DNA of 64,000 bases from Alphaproteobacteria bacterium (GTDB taxonomy: Bacteria > Pseudomonadota > Alphaproteobacteria > Rs-D84 > CACZYB01): NCBI GenBank assembly GCA_017938435.1, contig JAGBBO010000037.1:1-64000 (forward strand), given 5' to 3'. Shown piece after piece: positions 1 through 8,394 of this stretch; positions within the stretch are counted from its first letter, which is position 1; each line of letters starts with the position of its first letter. The notes under the pieces are model-generated. The model saw only the letters and a list, made by a program, of their open reading frames with translations. It did no database searches and was not told where the DNA came from. The position numbers and the translations under genes were made by a program.

Positions 1-1
1 C

Positions 2-520
2 ACAAACTGTTTAACAACAGGTGTTGCTTCTTGTTCAGCAACAACCGGTAAGGCGACAAGTTGTAAGGCAGGATATGGTTTTAATTCATCAAATGGAACT
101 TGCACTATTTGTGAGGCTGGAACTTATTCACCTGGTGGAACTGTTGGTTGTTATTCTTGTTCATCAGGTTACTATTCTAATGCAGGTGCATCAAGTTGTA
201 CAAGTTGTAGTACAAAAAATAAACAAGAATCTAAATCTTGCCCTACATGCTGTGGTAGTTCTACTACAATAAAATTGACTACTCATTACGTGTCAAATTC
301 AACTCATACAGGATGTGTTGTTTCCTATATGGATAGTTGTCCAGAAGTAACAGGATGTGGTCCATGTGGTCCTACAGGACCTACAGGACCTACTGGACCT
401 ACAAGTAATGGAAGTAGTTCTTCTTCAGGAGGAGCCCCACATACTGTATATGGAGGTCCAACGCATGGGCAAACATATACTACCCCTGGTGGAGCAGCTT
501 GTGGTGGTACTGGGTGTTAA
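2..520 (+). CDS. Cysteine-rich surface-type protein with collagen-like tract (5' end missing)
   Basis: The open frame runs from the window edge to TAA at 518-520, so only the C-terminal ~172 residues are present. The visible part is built of Cys-Gly-Ser-Thr-rich segments of the type 'CEAGTYSPGGTVGCYSC' followed by 'CSSGYYSNAGASSC', which resemble GCC2/GCC3 (ephrin-receptor-like) cysteine repeats. Near the end there is a short collagen-like run of Gly-Pro-Thr triplets (about bases 350-405) and then a Ser/Gly-rich tail. No membrane segment is visible. The same kind of cysteine repeat occurs in the large protein at 18422-20660, so both probably belong to one secreted or surface family. Specific function unknown. 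A terminator follows within 4 bp. Confidence 0.7.
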   Translation, partial: TNCLTTGVASCSATTGKATSCKAGYGFNSSNGTCTICEAGTYSPGGTVGCYSCSSGYYSNAGASSCTSCSTKNKQESKSCPTCCGSSTTIKLTTHYVSNSTHTGCVVSYMDSCPEVTGCGPCGPTGPTGPTGPTSNGSSSSSGGAPHTVYGGPTHGQTYTTPGGAACGGTGC

Positions 521-523
521 AAT

Positions 524-557
524 AAAAAATCCCCTCAGTTACGAGGGGATTTTTTTA
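524..557 (+). terminator. Intrinsic terminator of the cysteine-rich gene
   Basis: A perfect 13-bp stem (524-536 with 543-555) with a 6-nt loop ends in a T-run. It starts 4 bp after the stop codon at 520. The A-tract on the left arm would allow it to work in both directions. Confidence 0.85.
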
Positions 558-620
558 TTATGGATTCCAATGTCAAAGCACTAGGATGACATTATTTAGA
601 ATAATAAATCAACCATTTGA

Positions 621-792
621 TGAAGTGGCGGAGGGTACAGGGAGCCGGAGTAGATAAACAAGGGATTTCCCCGCAGTTTATCGTTTACGAGGCGAAAGGG
701 GCCCACCTATGGTGGGAATATCCACTCGAACGACAAACAAAAAGTTTGTCCTGTTAATTAACGACAATACTAAATTCTTTACCAAACATTTA
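621..792 (-). repeat. tRNA-Ser-associated structured repeat, unit 1 (172 bp)
   Basis: First of two tandem units lying 3' of tRNA-Ser(GCU) on the tRNA strand. Bases 621-641 are identical to 962-982, which is the last 16 nt of the tRNA including CCA plus 5 nt of flank. Read on the minus strand the unit contains the hairpins GACAAAC/GTTTGTC, CCCACC/GGTGGG and a nested GATAAAC..GTTTATC stem. No open reading frame of note is present. It differs from unit 2 at only a few positions. It could be a structured RNA co-transcribed with the tRNA, or a tiny integrated element bounded by copies of the tRNA 3' end. Confidence 0.85.
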
Positions 793-961
793 TGAAGTGG
801 CGGAGGGTACAGGGAGCCGGAGTAGATAAACAAGGGGTTCCCCGCAGTTTATCGTTTACGAGGCGAAAGGGGCCCACCTATGGTGGGAATATCCACTCGA
901 ACGACAAACAAAGTTTGTCCTGTTAATTAACGACAATACTAAAGTCTTTACCAAATATTTA
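793..961 (-). repeat. tRNA-Ser-associated structured repeat, unit 2 (169 bp)
   Basis: Second tandem unit, directly abutting tRNA-Ser(GCU). It begins with the same 21-bp copy of the tRNA 3' end (793-813). Compared with unit 1, the GACAAAC/GTTTGTC hairpin keeps its stem and changes loop length from 5 to 3 A residues. The nested stem changes from GGGA..TCCC to GGGG..CCCC and still pairs. Variation that spares the stems suggests that the RNA or DNA hairpins matter. Confidence 0.85.
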
Positions 962-966
962 TGAAG

Positions 967-1054
967 TGGCGGAGGGTACAGGACTCGAACCTGTGGACCA
1001 GTATTACCGGTCACGGATTAGCAATCCGCTGCATTACCGCTCTGCCAACCCTCC
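967..1054 (-). tRNA. tRNA-Ser (anticodon GCU)
   Basis: The 88-nt minus-strand cloverleaf has a GGAGGGT acceptor arm, a long variable arm typical of serine tRNAs, a T-loop TTCGAGT, and an encoded CCA. The anticodon loop TTGCTAA gives GCU, which reads AGC and AGU codons. Its 3' end is the source of the sequence copied in the repeats to the left. Confidence 0.95.
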
Positions 1055-1114
1055 AAAAGGATAATAGATTTATACATTAAATTTATCCTAATTTCAAGGA
1101 AAAAGTTTACAAAT

Positions 1115-2593
1115 CTATTTATTGTTCAATAATAACTCTTTTAAATTATCTATTGGTATAAAAAGCATTTGTGGTCTATAGGCAATCTCGTAATTTATTT
1201 CATAAAGATTGCGACGAAAAACCTCTAAATTAAACCATTCTTTATCAATATCTATTTCATTCAAAAACGCATCTGATAAATTTTTAATAATAGGTTTAAT
1301 AATCGCTGTTGCCCACAAAAGTTTTTCATTATTTACCTCACCTTTCTCATTAGTGGCAAAATGCTTTGCAACCACCACAGGCAAATATCCACTAATAGAA
1401 CGATACATCCCCGCAATATCATACATATATGATCGCTTTTCTTTTCTATCCTTAAACGAAAGATTCGGTTCCCCAGCAAAATCAATAAATTTAATATCCC
1501 CAGATTTTGTTTCTATTGCCTGCCCAAGATGGAAATCACCATGCACACGCATTAAAATCCCCTTGTTTTTTCTTTTATTAAGAGAAGCAAAATTCGCCCT
1601 TAAAAACTTTGACACATACTTTTCCCAATTTTGTAAAGCTTCATGAATATTCAACGCCATATCTGATGAAATACGGTTGATATTACTTTTAATATTTTCC
1701 CTTGTCACAAGCATAAAATCGTTTAAACTTTGCCTATATTGCTTAATATAATTCAAAGTAATCGACTGTGTATTAAGAGTTTTGTTCCCAGAAAAAGAAG
1801 AAAGACACAAAAGCAAATCATTCGTCCTTTTTCCAACTAAATGCATAAGTTCATAAAGTTTTTTATATTTTGATAACGGAATTACATCAGTATTCGAAAC
1901 ATAAGTATCATCCAAAAGATCCAATAATTTTTCTTTTGAAACTTCCCATAAATCGCCATTATTTGGAACGAATTCTTGAACTATTCCAACAAATGCACTT
2001 TCACCATTTGCATTTATCAAAGAAAGATGACCATAAGTTTTTGGAACAACCTTACATTTTGTTTTCATAAGATTATAATTCATTTCAACTTCTGGATTTG
2101 CCAATTCAACAAATTCTATTACTCTTTGTTGTTTAAACGCAAAAACATTATTTCCAACAATCAAGGTTGAATTACTCTGCTCTGCCCCCAAAGGTTGAGA
2201 AATATCATCTATATGCTTTACAATAAAATCTAAACCATCCCACGATTGATAAAAAAGTTTATATCCATTAGGAAGAATAAAATCTTTATCCAAAGTTATT
2301 TCTTTCATAAGAGAAGACCAATAAGTAGGTGATTTCAAAGCATCATAATATTCCTTTCCATTATATTTAATAGATTTTACACCATCAATTTTTTCCACAG
2401 TCAACGGCATAATAAAATATTGAGGAGAATTATTTTTTATAACAGCTTTACCAAGAATAAAAAGCTTTTTCCCATTATCAAATTCCTTTGATTCAAGGAT
2501 TATATCCTCAACCTGATTATTGGTAATTTCATTTTTAAAATTACACCAACGCTCATTATAAATATAATCTAACAATTCTTTATTTTTATTCAA
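1115..2593 (-). CDS. Maltokinase-like / trehalose synthase C-terminal-type kinase
   Basis: This 492-residue protein has the eukaryotic-like kinase signature of the maltokinase (Pep2/Mak) and trehalose-synthase-associated kinase family. The catalytic loop is 'RVHGDFHLGQ' (about residue 354) and the metal-binding motif is 'FIDFAGEP' (about residue 373), followed by the family-type 'DIAGMYRSISGYL' segment. The N-terminal ~110 residues fit the variable cap domain of these enzymes. Known members phosphorylate maltose with ATP to maltose 1-phosphate. The gene is divergent from malQ with 70 bp between the starts, which fits alpha-glucan or maltose use. No glgE or treS is visible in the window, so the exact substrate is an inference. 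No clear terminator follows before the tRNA-Ser gene. Confidence 0.72.
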   Translation of the reverse strand: MNKNKELLDYIYNERWCNFKNEITNNQVEDIILESKEFDNGKKLFILGKAVIKNNSPQYFIMPLTVEKIDGVKSIKYNGKEYYDALKSPTYWSSLMKEITLDKDFILPNGYKLFYQSWDGLDFIVKHIDDISQPLGAEQSNSTLIVGNNVFAFKQQRVIEFVELANPEVEMNYNLMKTKCKVVPKTYGHLSLINANGESAFVGIVQEFVPNNGDLWEVSKEKLLDLLDDTYVSNTDVIPLSKYKKLYELMHLVGKRTNDLLLCLSSFSGNKTLNTQSITLNYIKQYRQSLNDFMLVTRENIKSNINRISSDMALNIHEALQNWEKYVSKFLRANFASLNKRKNKGILMRVHGDFHLGQAIETKSGDIKFIDFAGEPNLSFKDRKEKRSYMYDIAGMYRSISGYLPVVVAKHFATNEKGEVNNEKLLWATAIIKPIIKNLSDAFLNEIDIDKEWFNLEVFRRNLYEINYEIAYRPQMLFIPIDNLKELLLNNK

Positions 2594-2663
2594 TTAAAAC
2601 TTCCTTTATCATTAAATATATGTTATCATTATACCATAAAATAAAGGGGAATAAAATATAAAT

Positions 2664-4826
2664 ATGGCAAATATTTTAAAAAATTTATCCAAGTTTTACG
2701 GTATAACTTCCTTTTATATTGATAAAATGGGGATTAAACACTTTACAAATGACAACTTGCGAAAAACTTTTTTAAAATCTCAGGGAATTAAAAATTTTAA
2801 GGAAACATCATTACAAAAAGTATTAAAAAATCTTGAAAATTTTCCATATCTAAATGGTTTCGAAAATGTTTATTCTTTCTTTGATAATGAAAAAATTGAA
2901 ATTCCATTTTTCATAGAAAAAAATCATATTGAAAAAAAAGTTGTTTTTACATTCATAAATGAAAATGGTTTAAAAAAAGAAATAATAAAAAAACTTGATA
3001 AAAAACTTATAACACAAACAAAAAAAATTGATGGAAAAATTTATTACAAACTTTTAATTCCTTTTCACAAAAAATTTGAACCTGATTATTACAATGTAAT
3101 AGCACAAATAGATGAAAAAATTTTTCAAACCTTTCTTATCATTGCACCAAAAAGTTCTTATCTTCCTAGTATTATTCAGGCAAAGAAAAAAATCCTTGGA
3201 TTAAGTGTGCAACTTTATGCTATTAAATCGAAACATAATATGGGTATTGGTGATTTTTCTGATTTAAAAACTTTTATTACTTTAGCACATAAATATGGAT
3301 GCGATTTTGTTGGAATAAATCCTTTGGGTGTAATGACATCAAACCCATCATCCGATGTTTCCCCATACCGAACTTTAAGTCGTGAATATATCAACTATAT
3401 TTATTTAGATTTACAAGAAGTTGATGATTTTAAAAATTCAAAAGATATCCAAAAATATATCAAAACACCTGAATATAAAAAATCTCTTTTAAAACTTAAA
3501 AATGCAAAAACCATTGATTATAAAAGTATCTTTAATTTCAAATTAAAACTTCTTAATCTTATGTATAAACATTTTAAGGAAGAACATTTGAAAAAAGGTA
3601 GTATAAGGGCAAAATATTTTCAAAAATTTTTAAATACCGAAGGAATAAAATTACAAAATCTTTGCCTATTTGAAACAATACTTGAAAAACAAAATTCCTA
3701 TTGGAAAAATTGGCAAAATGACTTACAAAATATAAATTCCAATGCCGTCCAAAAATTCAAAAAATATCATAAAGATAGGATAGAATTTTTTGCATACGCT
3801 CATTGGCTTTCACATATACAACTTGAAAGCATAAAAAGCCTAACAAAAAAATTAAAAATGAAAATTGGCCTTTATTTAGATATTCCTGTTGGGGCTGCAT
3901 CTGATGGGGTTGAGGTATGGGAAAAACCATCCCACTTTATGGATAATATTGATATTGGAACCCCTCCTGATACTATAAGGCCAAAGGGACAAACTTGGGG
4001 TTTAGTACCTCCTAATCCTCTTGTTATGAAACAAACAAATTACAAAGATTTCCGAAATCTATTACGACAAAATATGAAGTATGCCAACGCAATAAGACTT
4101 GATCATTCTTTCAGTCTTATGCGACTTTTCTGTATTTCACAAAAAAATGGTGGTGCATACATAGATTATAATTTCAAGGATATGACCGCAATACTTTGTC
4201 TTGAAAGTTATAAAAATAAATGCCTTGTTATTGGTGAAGATTTGGGAAATGTTCCAGATGGTTTTCCTGAAATGATGGCACAACATAACATATTTTCAAA
4301 TAAAATACTTTTCCGACAAAAGGATGAAAACGGTAATTTTTTAAATACTGATAAATATCCTTATTATTCTCTTTGTCAGGTAAGCACCCATGACCAAGCA
4401 ACCAGTTGTGGATATTGGATTTCCGAAGATATAGAAATAAATAAAAAATGCAATTTATTTCCAAAGGAATCTCAATACATTGCAAATCTTGCTGAACGGG
4501 ATGAGGAAAGAGAAGATTTCGTAAAAATTCTTAAAAAAACGAAATCATTTTACAAAAATAACGAAAAAAGTTTTATTAAAAATATTCACGGCGAAAATGT
4601 TCCAAAATATCTTGAATATTCTTTCAACATTTACGGCGCAAAAACAAAAAGTGCTATATATCTAGTAAAAACTGTTGATATTTACGGACAAATAGAAATG
4701 GAAAATGTTCCTGGCACTGTGGATGAATATCCAAATTGGAGGGTAAAACTTCCTATACTATTGGATGATATAGAATCAGACGGAACTATGCGAAGATTTT
4801 TCAAAGAAATAAAAAAATACAGATAA
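2664..4826 (+). CDS. malQ: 4-alpha-glucanotransferase (amylomaltase, GH77)
   Basis: At 720 residues this is a full-length GH77 amylomaltase of the long (MalQ) type, with an N-terminal extension of ~170 residues before the barrel. It moves alpha-1,4-glucan segments between maltodextrins. Catalytic signatures are all present: nucleophile Asp in 'NAIRLDHS' (about residue 477), acid/base Glu in 'VIGEDLGNVP' (about 521), and the third Asp in 'STHDQATSCG' (about 576). The substrate-loop sequence 'IGLYLDIPVGAASDGVEVW' also fits the family. It is divergent from the maltokinase-like gene, and the pair probably processes maltodextrin or glycogen breakdown products in the cytoplasm. It ends at a strong hairpin shared with convergent pyk. 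Confidence 0.93.
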   Translation: MANILKNLSKFYGITSFYIDKMGIKHFTNDNLRKTFLKSQGIKNFKETSLQKVLKNLENFPYLNGFENVYSFFDNEKIEIPFFIEKNHIEKKVVFTFINENGLKKEIIKKLDKKLITQTKKIDGKIYYKLLIPFHKKFEPDYYNVIAQIDEKIFQTFLIIAPKSSYLPSIIQAKKKILGLSVQLYAIKSKHNMGIGDFSDLKTFITLAHKYGCDFVGINPLGVMTSNPSSDVSPYRTLSREYINYIYLDLQEVDDFKNSKDIQKYIKTPEYKKSLLKLKNAKTIDYKSIFNFKLKLLNLMYKHFKEEHLKKGSIRAKYFQKFLNTEGIKLQNLCLFETILEKQNSYWKNWQNDLQNINSNAVQKFKKYHKDRIEFFAYAHWLSHIQLESIKSLTKKLKMKIGLYLDIPVGAASDGVEVWEKPSHFMDNIDIGTPPDTIRPKGQTWGLVPPNPLVMKQTNYKDFRNLLRQNMKYANAIRLDHSFSLMRLFCISQKNGGAYIDYNFKDMTAILCLESYKNKCLVIGEDLGNVPDGFPEMMAQHNIFSNKILFRQKDENGNFLNTDKYPYYSLCQVSTHDQATSCGYWISEDIEINKKCNLFPKESQYIANLAERDEEREDFVKILKKTKSFYKNNEKSFIKNIHGENVPKYLEYSFNIYGAKTKSAIYLVKTVDIYGQIEMENVPGTVDEYPNWRVKLPILLDDIESDGTMRRFFKEIKKYR

Positions 4827-4862
4827 AAAAACGCCCCAACTTTTAATCGGGGCGTAATTTTT
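4825..4862. terminator. Bidirectional terminator between malQ and pyk
   Basis: Stem ACGCCCC (4831-4837) pairs with GGGGCGT (4849-4855). An A-run precedes it and a T-rich stretch follows, so it can end transcripts from malQ (+) and pyk (-). Confidence 0.8.
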
Positions 4863-4878
4863 ACAAAGACTTTTATTC

Positions 4879-6330
4879 TTATGCTTTGATAACAGAAACA
4901 AGTGTTGTTGCACCTTCTGTAAAGATAGACTTTGCAGTAGCTGTTCCCTTACCAAATGTAAGAACAAGTTCATCACCTTCTTTTGCAAAACCAAGTTCTT
5001 TTGCAATATTTCTTGAAAGGTCATCAACTTTATCTGAATCTGTTGCTTCAACAACTTTTGGTGTTACACCCCAGCAAAGTGTTACACGACCAGCAACTTT
5101 ATCTTCTGCTGTAACAGCGATAATAGGAGCATGTGGTTTGTGTTTTGCGAGGTTAATTGCAGTTGTTCCAGATGTTGTATATGCAAATACAGCTTTTGCA
5201 TCTGTTTTATTTGTAATATCAGCAGCAACAGAAGTCATAACATCACCCAAAGTATTTTCTTTCAAATCTTTTGTGTATGTTTTGATATAGTTTCTGTATT
5301 CTGGATCAGCTTCTACTTGTTTGATGATTGATGACATCATCTTTACTGCTTCTACTGGATATTTACCTTGTGCAGTTTCAGCAGAAAGCATAACACAATC
5401 TGTGCATTCATAAACAGCATTTGCAACGTCAGATGCTTCGGCACGTGTTGGGAATGTATTATCAATCATTGATTCCAACATATGTGTTGCAACAATAACT
5501 GGTTTTCTTTTTTCACGGCAAAGTTTAATCATTCTTTTTTGAAGCATTGGAACCATTTGTGGTTCAACTTCAACACCAAGATCTCCACGAGCAACCATAA
5601 TAGCATCTGAAAGTTCAACAATTTCTTCCAAGTAATTGATTGCAGCTGTAGGTCTTTCAACTTTTGTGATTAAAGGAGCACGTCCATTGATGATTTTCTT
5701 TACATTACGAACATCATCAGGTGTTTGAACGAATGATGCTGTAACCCAATCAACACCAAGTGAAAGAGCAAATTCCAAATCTGATAAATCTTTTTCTGTG
5801 TAAATAGGTAAATCAACAACAGTATTTGGAAGATTGAAACCTTTTCTATCAGAAATTTTACCACCAACAATAACTTTTGTTTTAACAGCATTAGCAGATT
5901 TTTCAATAACTTGAACTTTCATTTTACCATCATTGATAAGAACGTAATCACCAACTTTTAATGCATCAAGAATTGCAACATTTGGAAGTTGAACACGTGT
6001 GTTATCACCAAGTTCTTCGTTGTTATCAAAAGTAAATTCTTGACCATCTTCAAGAATCTCAAATTCATTTTTAAATTTACCAACACGAAGTTTTGGACCT
6101 TGCATATCAGCAATAATACCAATTTTTTTACCTAATTCTTTTTCGATTCTTTTAATATTATCGAATCTTTTTTTATGATCTTCATGAGTTCCATGAGAGA
6201 AATTAAGACGACAAACATTTACGCCAGCTTCGATTACTGCCTTAAGATTTTCATACTCTTCAGTAGCAGGTCCGATTGTAGCAACAATCTTTGTAAATCT
6301 GTAATTATTATCAAGATTTTTGTTATCCAT
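4879..6330 (-). CDS. pyk: Pyruvate kinase
   Basis: This 483-residue protein converts phosphoenolpyruvate and ADP to pyruvate and ATP, the last step of glycolysis. The N-terminus 'KIVATIGPATEEYENL' and 'VCRLNFSHGTHEDH' are the usual barrel start. The metal/substrate site 'MVARGDLGVEVEP' (about residue 244) and 'NTFPTRAEASDVANAV' (about 291) are intact, and 'MLSAETAQGKYPVEAV' follows. The C-terminal alpha/beta domain is complete, so length is normal for the family. Start ATG at 6330 is preceded by AAGGATATAAAA. With gap and malQ nearby it supports a fermentative or glycolytic metabolism. Confidence 0.97.
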   Translation of the reverse strand: MDNKNLDNNYRFTKIVATIGPATEEYENLKAVIEAGVNVCRLNFSHGTHEDHKKRFDNIKRIEKELGKKIGIIADMQGPKLRVGKFKNEFEILEDGQEFTFDNNEELGDNTRVQLPNVAILDALKVGDYVLINDGKMKVQVIEKSANAVKTKVIVGGKISDRKGFNLPNTVVDLPIYTEKDLSDLEFALSLGVDWVTASFVQTPDDVRNVKKIINGRAPLITKVERPTAAINYLEEIVELSDAIMVARGDLGVEVEPQMVPMLQKRMIKLCREKRKPVIVATHMLESMIDNTFPTRAEASDVANAVYECTDCVMLSAETAQGKYPVEAVKMMSSIIKQVEADPEYRNYIKTYTKDLKENTLGDVMTSVAADITNKTDAKAVFAYTTSGTTAINLAKHKPHAPIIAVTAEDKVAGRVTLCWGVTPKVVEATDSDKVDDLSRNIAKELGFAKEGDELVLTFGKGTATAKSIFTEGATTLVSVIKA

Positions 6331-6377
6331 TTTTATATCCTTTTCGTTTATGTTAGTTATTTTTTTTATTTTTTTAC

Positions 6378-6408
6378 TTGAGTTAAGTAATTTTATGGCT
6401 AATATAAT
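6378..6408 (+). promoter_or_regulatory. Possible promoter of gapR
   Basis: TTGAGT (6378-6383) and TATAAT (6403-6408) are separated by 19 bp, slightly long, and lie ~60 bp upstream of the gapR start. The region also holds the imperfect palindrome ACTTgagttAAGT. Moderate support only, because the region is very AT-rich. Confidence 0.4.
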
Positions 6409-6469
6409 ACATTATATTTTAAGTTTTACAACTTATTTTTATTAACTTTTACAAAAAAAGGAGATGTAA

Positions 6470-6712
6470 ATGGCACAAACAGACGGAATCCGCGCAGATG
6501 AACTTTCAAGTTTTATGGACAGAATCGAAAGATTAGAAGAAGAAATGGCTAATATCCGTAGTGATATTCGTGAAATTTATGCAGAAGCAAAAGCAACTGG
6601 CTATGATCCTAAAATTATGCGTGTTGTTTTAAGACTTAAAAAACTTGATGAAGCAGATAGATCAGAACTTGATGAAGTAACAGAACTTTACAGAACTGCT
6701 CTTAATGTTTAA
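6470..6712 (+). CDS. gapR: GapR-family nucleoid-associated protein (DUF2312)
   Basis: This 80-residue protein matches the GapR/DUF2312 family along its whole length: 'LSSFMDRIERLEEEMANIRSDI' helix (about residues 13-34), then 'IYAEAKATGYDPKIMRVVLRLKK' and an acidic helical C-terminus. Known GapR (Caulobacter) binds overtwisted AT-rich DNA ahead of forks and stimulates topoisomerases. The family is a strong alphaproteobacterial marker. Start ATG 6470 has a good AAAGGAG site. It is monocistronic, ending in its own terminator. Its function pairs logically with gyrB and topA in the same window. Confidence 0.93.
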   Translation: MAQTDGIRADELSSFMDRIERLEEEMANIRSDIREIYAEAKATGYDPKIMRVVLRLKKLDEADRSELDEVTELYRTALNV

Positions 6713-6732
6713 TCTGTGATTTATTTAAAAGG

Positions 6733-6758
6733 GCCTCCCTAAAATGGGAGGTTTTTTG
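6733..6758 (+). terminator. Terminator of gapR
   Basis: Stem CCTCCC (6734-6739) pairs with GGGAGG (6746-6751), followed by T6. Confidence 0.85.
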
Positions 6759-6774
6759 TTCACACGGATTTTTC

Positions 6775-6803
6775 TTTTACTTTTATATTTTATATGCTAT
6801 AAT
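6775..6803 (+). promoter_or_regulatory. Promoter of the Gfo/Idh/MocA gene (extended -10)
   Basis: TTTTAC (-35, 6775-6780), a 17-bp spacer, and an extended -10 TGC-TATAAT (TATAAT at 6798-6803). The predicted start point is near 6810, only ~17 nt before the start codon at 6827. Confidence 0.7.
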
Positions 6804-6826
6804 ATTTCTCAATCATGGAGGTTATA

Positions 6827-7843
6827 ATGCAAAAATTAAGAATGGGAATTGTTGGCTGTGGTCGAATTTCCGATTGTCATTTTGAAGCTATTAAAAATAA
6901 TAACGAAACTATGGAAATTGCCGCTGTTTGCGACATAAATCCAACAAATTTACAAAAGGCTCAACAAAAAACTGGGGCAAACCCATATACAAACATTGAT
7001 GATATGCTTAAATTTGAAAAACTTAATTGTGTAAGTATTTGCACACCAAACGGTTTTCACTATGAAAATGCAAGAAAAGTTCTTAAAGCAGGAATAAATG
7101 TTATCGTTGAAAAACCATTAACACTTTGCTTAAAAGAAGGGAAAAAACTTATTTCCTTGGCAAAAAAGAAGGGCAAGCATGTCTTTCTTATTCATCAAAA
7201 CAGATTTAATCCAACAATTCAATGTGTAAAAAAGGCATTGGATGCTGGTTCATTTGGTAAAATTTATATGATTACATCAAATGTTTTCTGGTATCGTGAT
7301 GATGATTACTATAAAAATCCTGCATGGCATGGTTCAAAAAAAATTGATGGCGGTGCCTTTATTACACAGGCATCTCACTATACTGACATTATGAATTGGT
7401 TTGCAAAAAGTTCTCTTAAATCCATTTACACTCTTGGAAAAACAAGGGAAAGAAAGATTGAAACCGAAGATTGCGGTTCAACAATTATTGAATGGAAAAA
7501 TAATACTATTGGAAACCTTAACCTTTCTGTTCTTACTTATAATGAAAATTATGAAGGAAGTATCACAATTATTGGTGAAAAAGGTTTGGTAAAAATTGGT
7601 GGCGTTGCATTAAATAAAATCCTTGATTGGAAATTCGAAGGCGATGTCGAACAATTCTGTGATGTTTCATACGATGTTGATTCTGTTTATGGAAAGGGTC
7701 ATACTCCTTACTATAAAAGCATTGCTGAAACATTGATTGATGGAAAACCATTTCTTATCTCTGAAAAAGAAGCTATTTCTTCATTAACACTCCTTTGTGG
7801 TATTGTCGATTCTATGGACAAGGGTAAAAAAATAACATATTAA
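6827..7843 (+). CDS. Gfo/Idh/MocA-family NAD(P)-dependent sugar oxidoreductase
   Basis: The N-terminal Rossmann fold shows 'MGIVGCGRISDCHFEAI' and then 'INVIVEKPLTLCL' with the conserved Glu-Lys-Pro. The C-terminal substrate domain has 'VFLIHQNRFNPTIQ' and 'GGAFITQASHYTDIM', which resemble the WlbA/WbpB type (UDP-N-acetylglucosaminuronate 3-dehydrogenase), though other sugar substrates are possible. The start at 6827 is chosen over the in-frame ATG at 6815 because the 6815 codon sits inside the GGAGG ribosome site (6817-6821), 5 nt upstream of 6827. A small unknown gene follows 14 bp later and is probably co-transcribed. No sugar-nucleotide genes surround it, so its pathway cannot be read from context. 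Confidence 0.85.
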   Translation: MQKLRMGIVGCGRISDCHFEAIKNNNETMEIAAVCDINPTNLQKAQQKTGANPYTNIDDMLKFEKLNCVSICTPNGFHYENARKVLKAGINVIVEKPLTLCLKEGKKLISLAKKKGKHVFLIHQNRFNPTIQCVKKALDAGSFGKIYMITSNVFWYRDDDYYKNPAWHGSKKIDGGAFITQASHYTDIMNWFAKSSLKSIYTLGKTRERKIETEDCGSTIIEWKNNTIGNLNLSVLTYNENYEGSITIIGEKGLVKIGGVALNKILDWKFEGDVEQFCDVSYDVDSVYGKGHTPYYKSIAETLIDGKPFLISEKEAISSLTLLCGIVDSMDKGKKITY

Positions 7844-7857
7844 AAGAAAGGTAAAAA

Positions 7858-8355
7858 ATGAAACTTGATGAATTTGGATATATTTCCAAAGAAGAAAAAG
7901 AAAAAGCTAAAAAAATATTAAATAGCAAGGATTATAAAATATCAGAATCTGATAAAATGGATTTGGCAACTGATTTATTAAATGTAAATATGAAAAGTAG
8001 ATTAAATATCATTGAAATTGCAACAATGTTAAATATGCAAACAGATGATAGTTATTATATTCCTTATTCATTACTTATTGGATATTTAGGTTATCAAATA
8101 AGTAAAAAAGAACCTGATTTATCTATGACTTTTGATGAAAAAGATGAAATCTTAGATATATCAAAAGATTTACTAAAAGCAAACATTTCTAACAAAGAAT
8201 TTATTTCAGAAATCTATAATGATTTAAGAACTGGTAAAGATTTTGATATTATGCTTAGCCCAAGAAAAATACGCAAAACATTGGAAGAAAAAAATAACGA
8301 TAATATAAAAAAAGAAATTTATAACAAGTTATTTAATAAAGAAAAAAATATGTAA
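7858..8355 (+). CDS. Uncharacterised 165-residue helical protein
   Basis: Not recognised. The protein is soluble, lysine- and acid-rich and predicted mostly helical, without signal peptide, membrane segment or cysteine. It contains paired segments around 'ATDLLNVNMKSRLNIIEIA' and 'SKDLLKANISNKEFISEIY', which look like an internal duplication of a helical unit of roughly 70-80 residues. It starts 14 bp after the oxidoreductase stop with an AAAGG site and ends in a strong terminator, so it is probably the second gene of a two-gene operon. Codon use matches its neighbours. Confidence 0.75.
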   Translation: MKLDEFGYISKEEKEKAKKILNSKDYKISESDKMDLATDLLNVNMKSRLNIIEIATMLNMQTDDSYYIPYSLLIGYLGYQISKKEPDLSMTFDEKDEILDISKDLLKANISNKEFISEIYNDLRTGKDFDIMLSPRKIRKTLEEKNNDNIKKEIYNKLFNKEKNM

Positions 8356-8360
8356 TAAAA

Positions 8361-8387
8361 AGGCGGGCATAAAACCCGCTTTTTTTA
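8361..8387 (+). terminator. Terminator after the helical unknown gene
   Basis: Stem GCGGG (8363-8367) pairs with CCCGC (8375-8379), extended by flanking A/T pairs, and is followed by T7. Confidence 0.85.
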
Positions 8388-8394
8388 ATTAGAA

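Noticed and set aside
350-405. Gly-Pro-Thr repeat as a sign of a phase-variable simple repeat
   Set aside because: The units are 9 bp and few, so copy changes would stay in frame. It is better read as a short collagen-like protein tract.
621-982. CRISPR-like array at the tRNA-Ser repeats
   Set aside because: The 'spacers' are nearly identical to each other, the period is ~170 bp and no cas genes are present. The units are tandem duplications with a tRNA-derived boundary.
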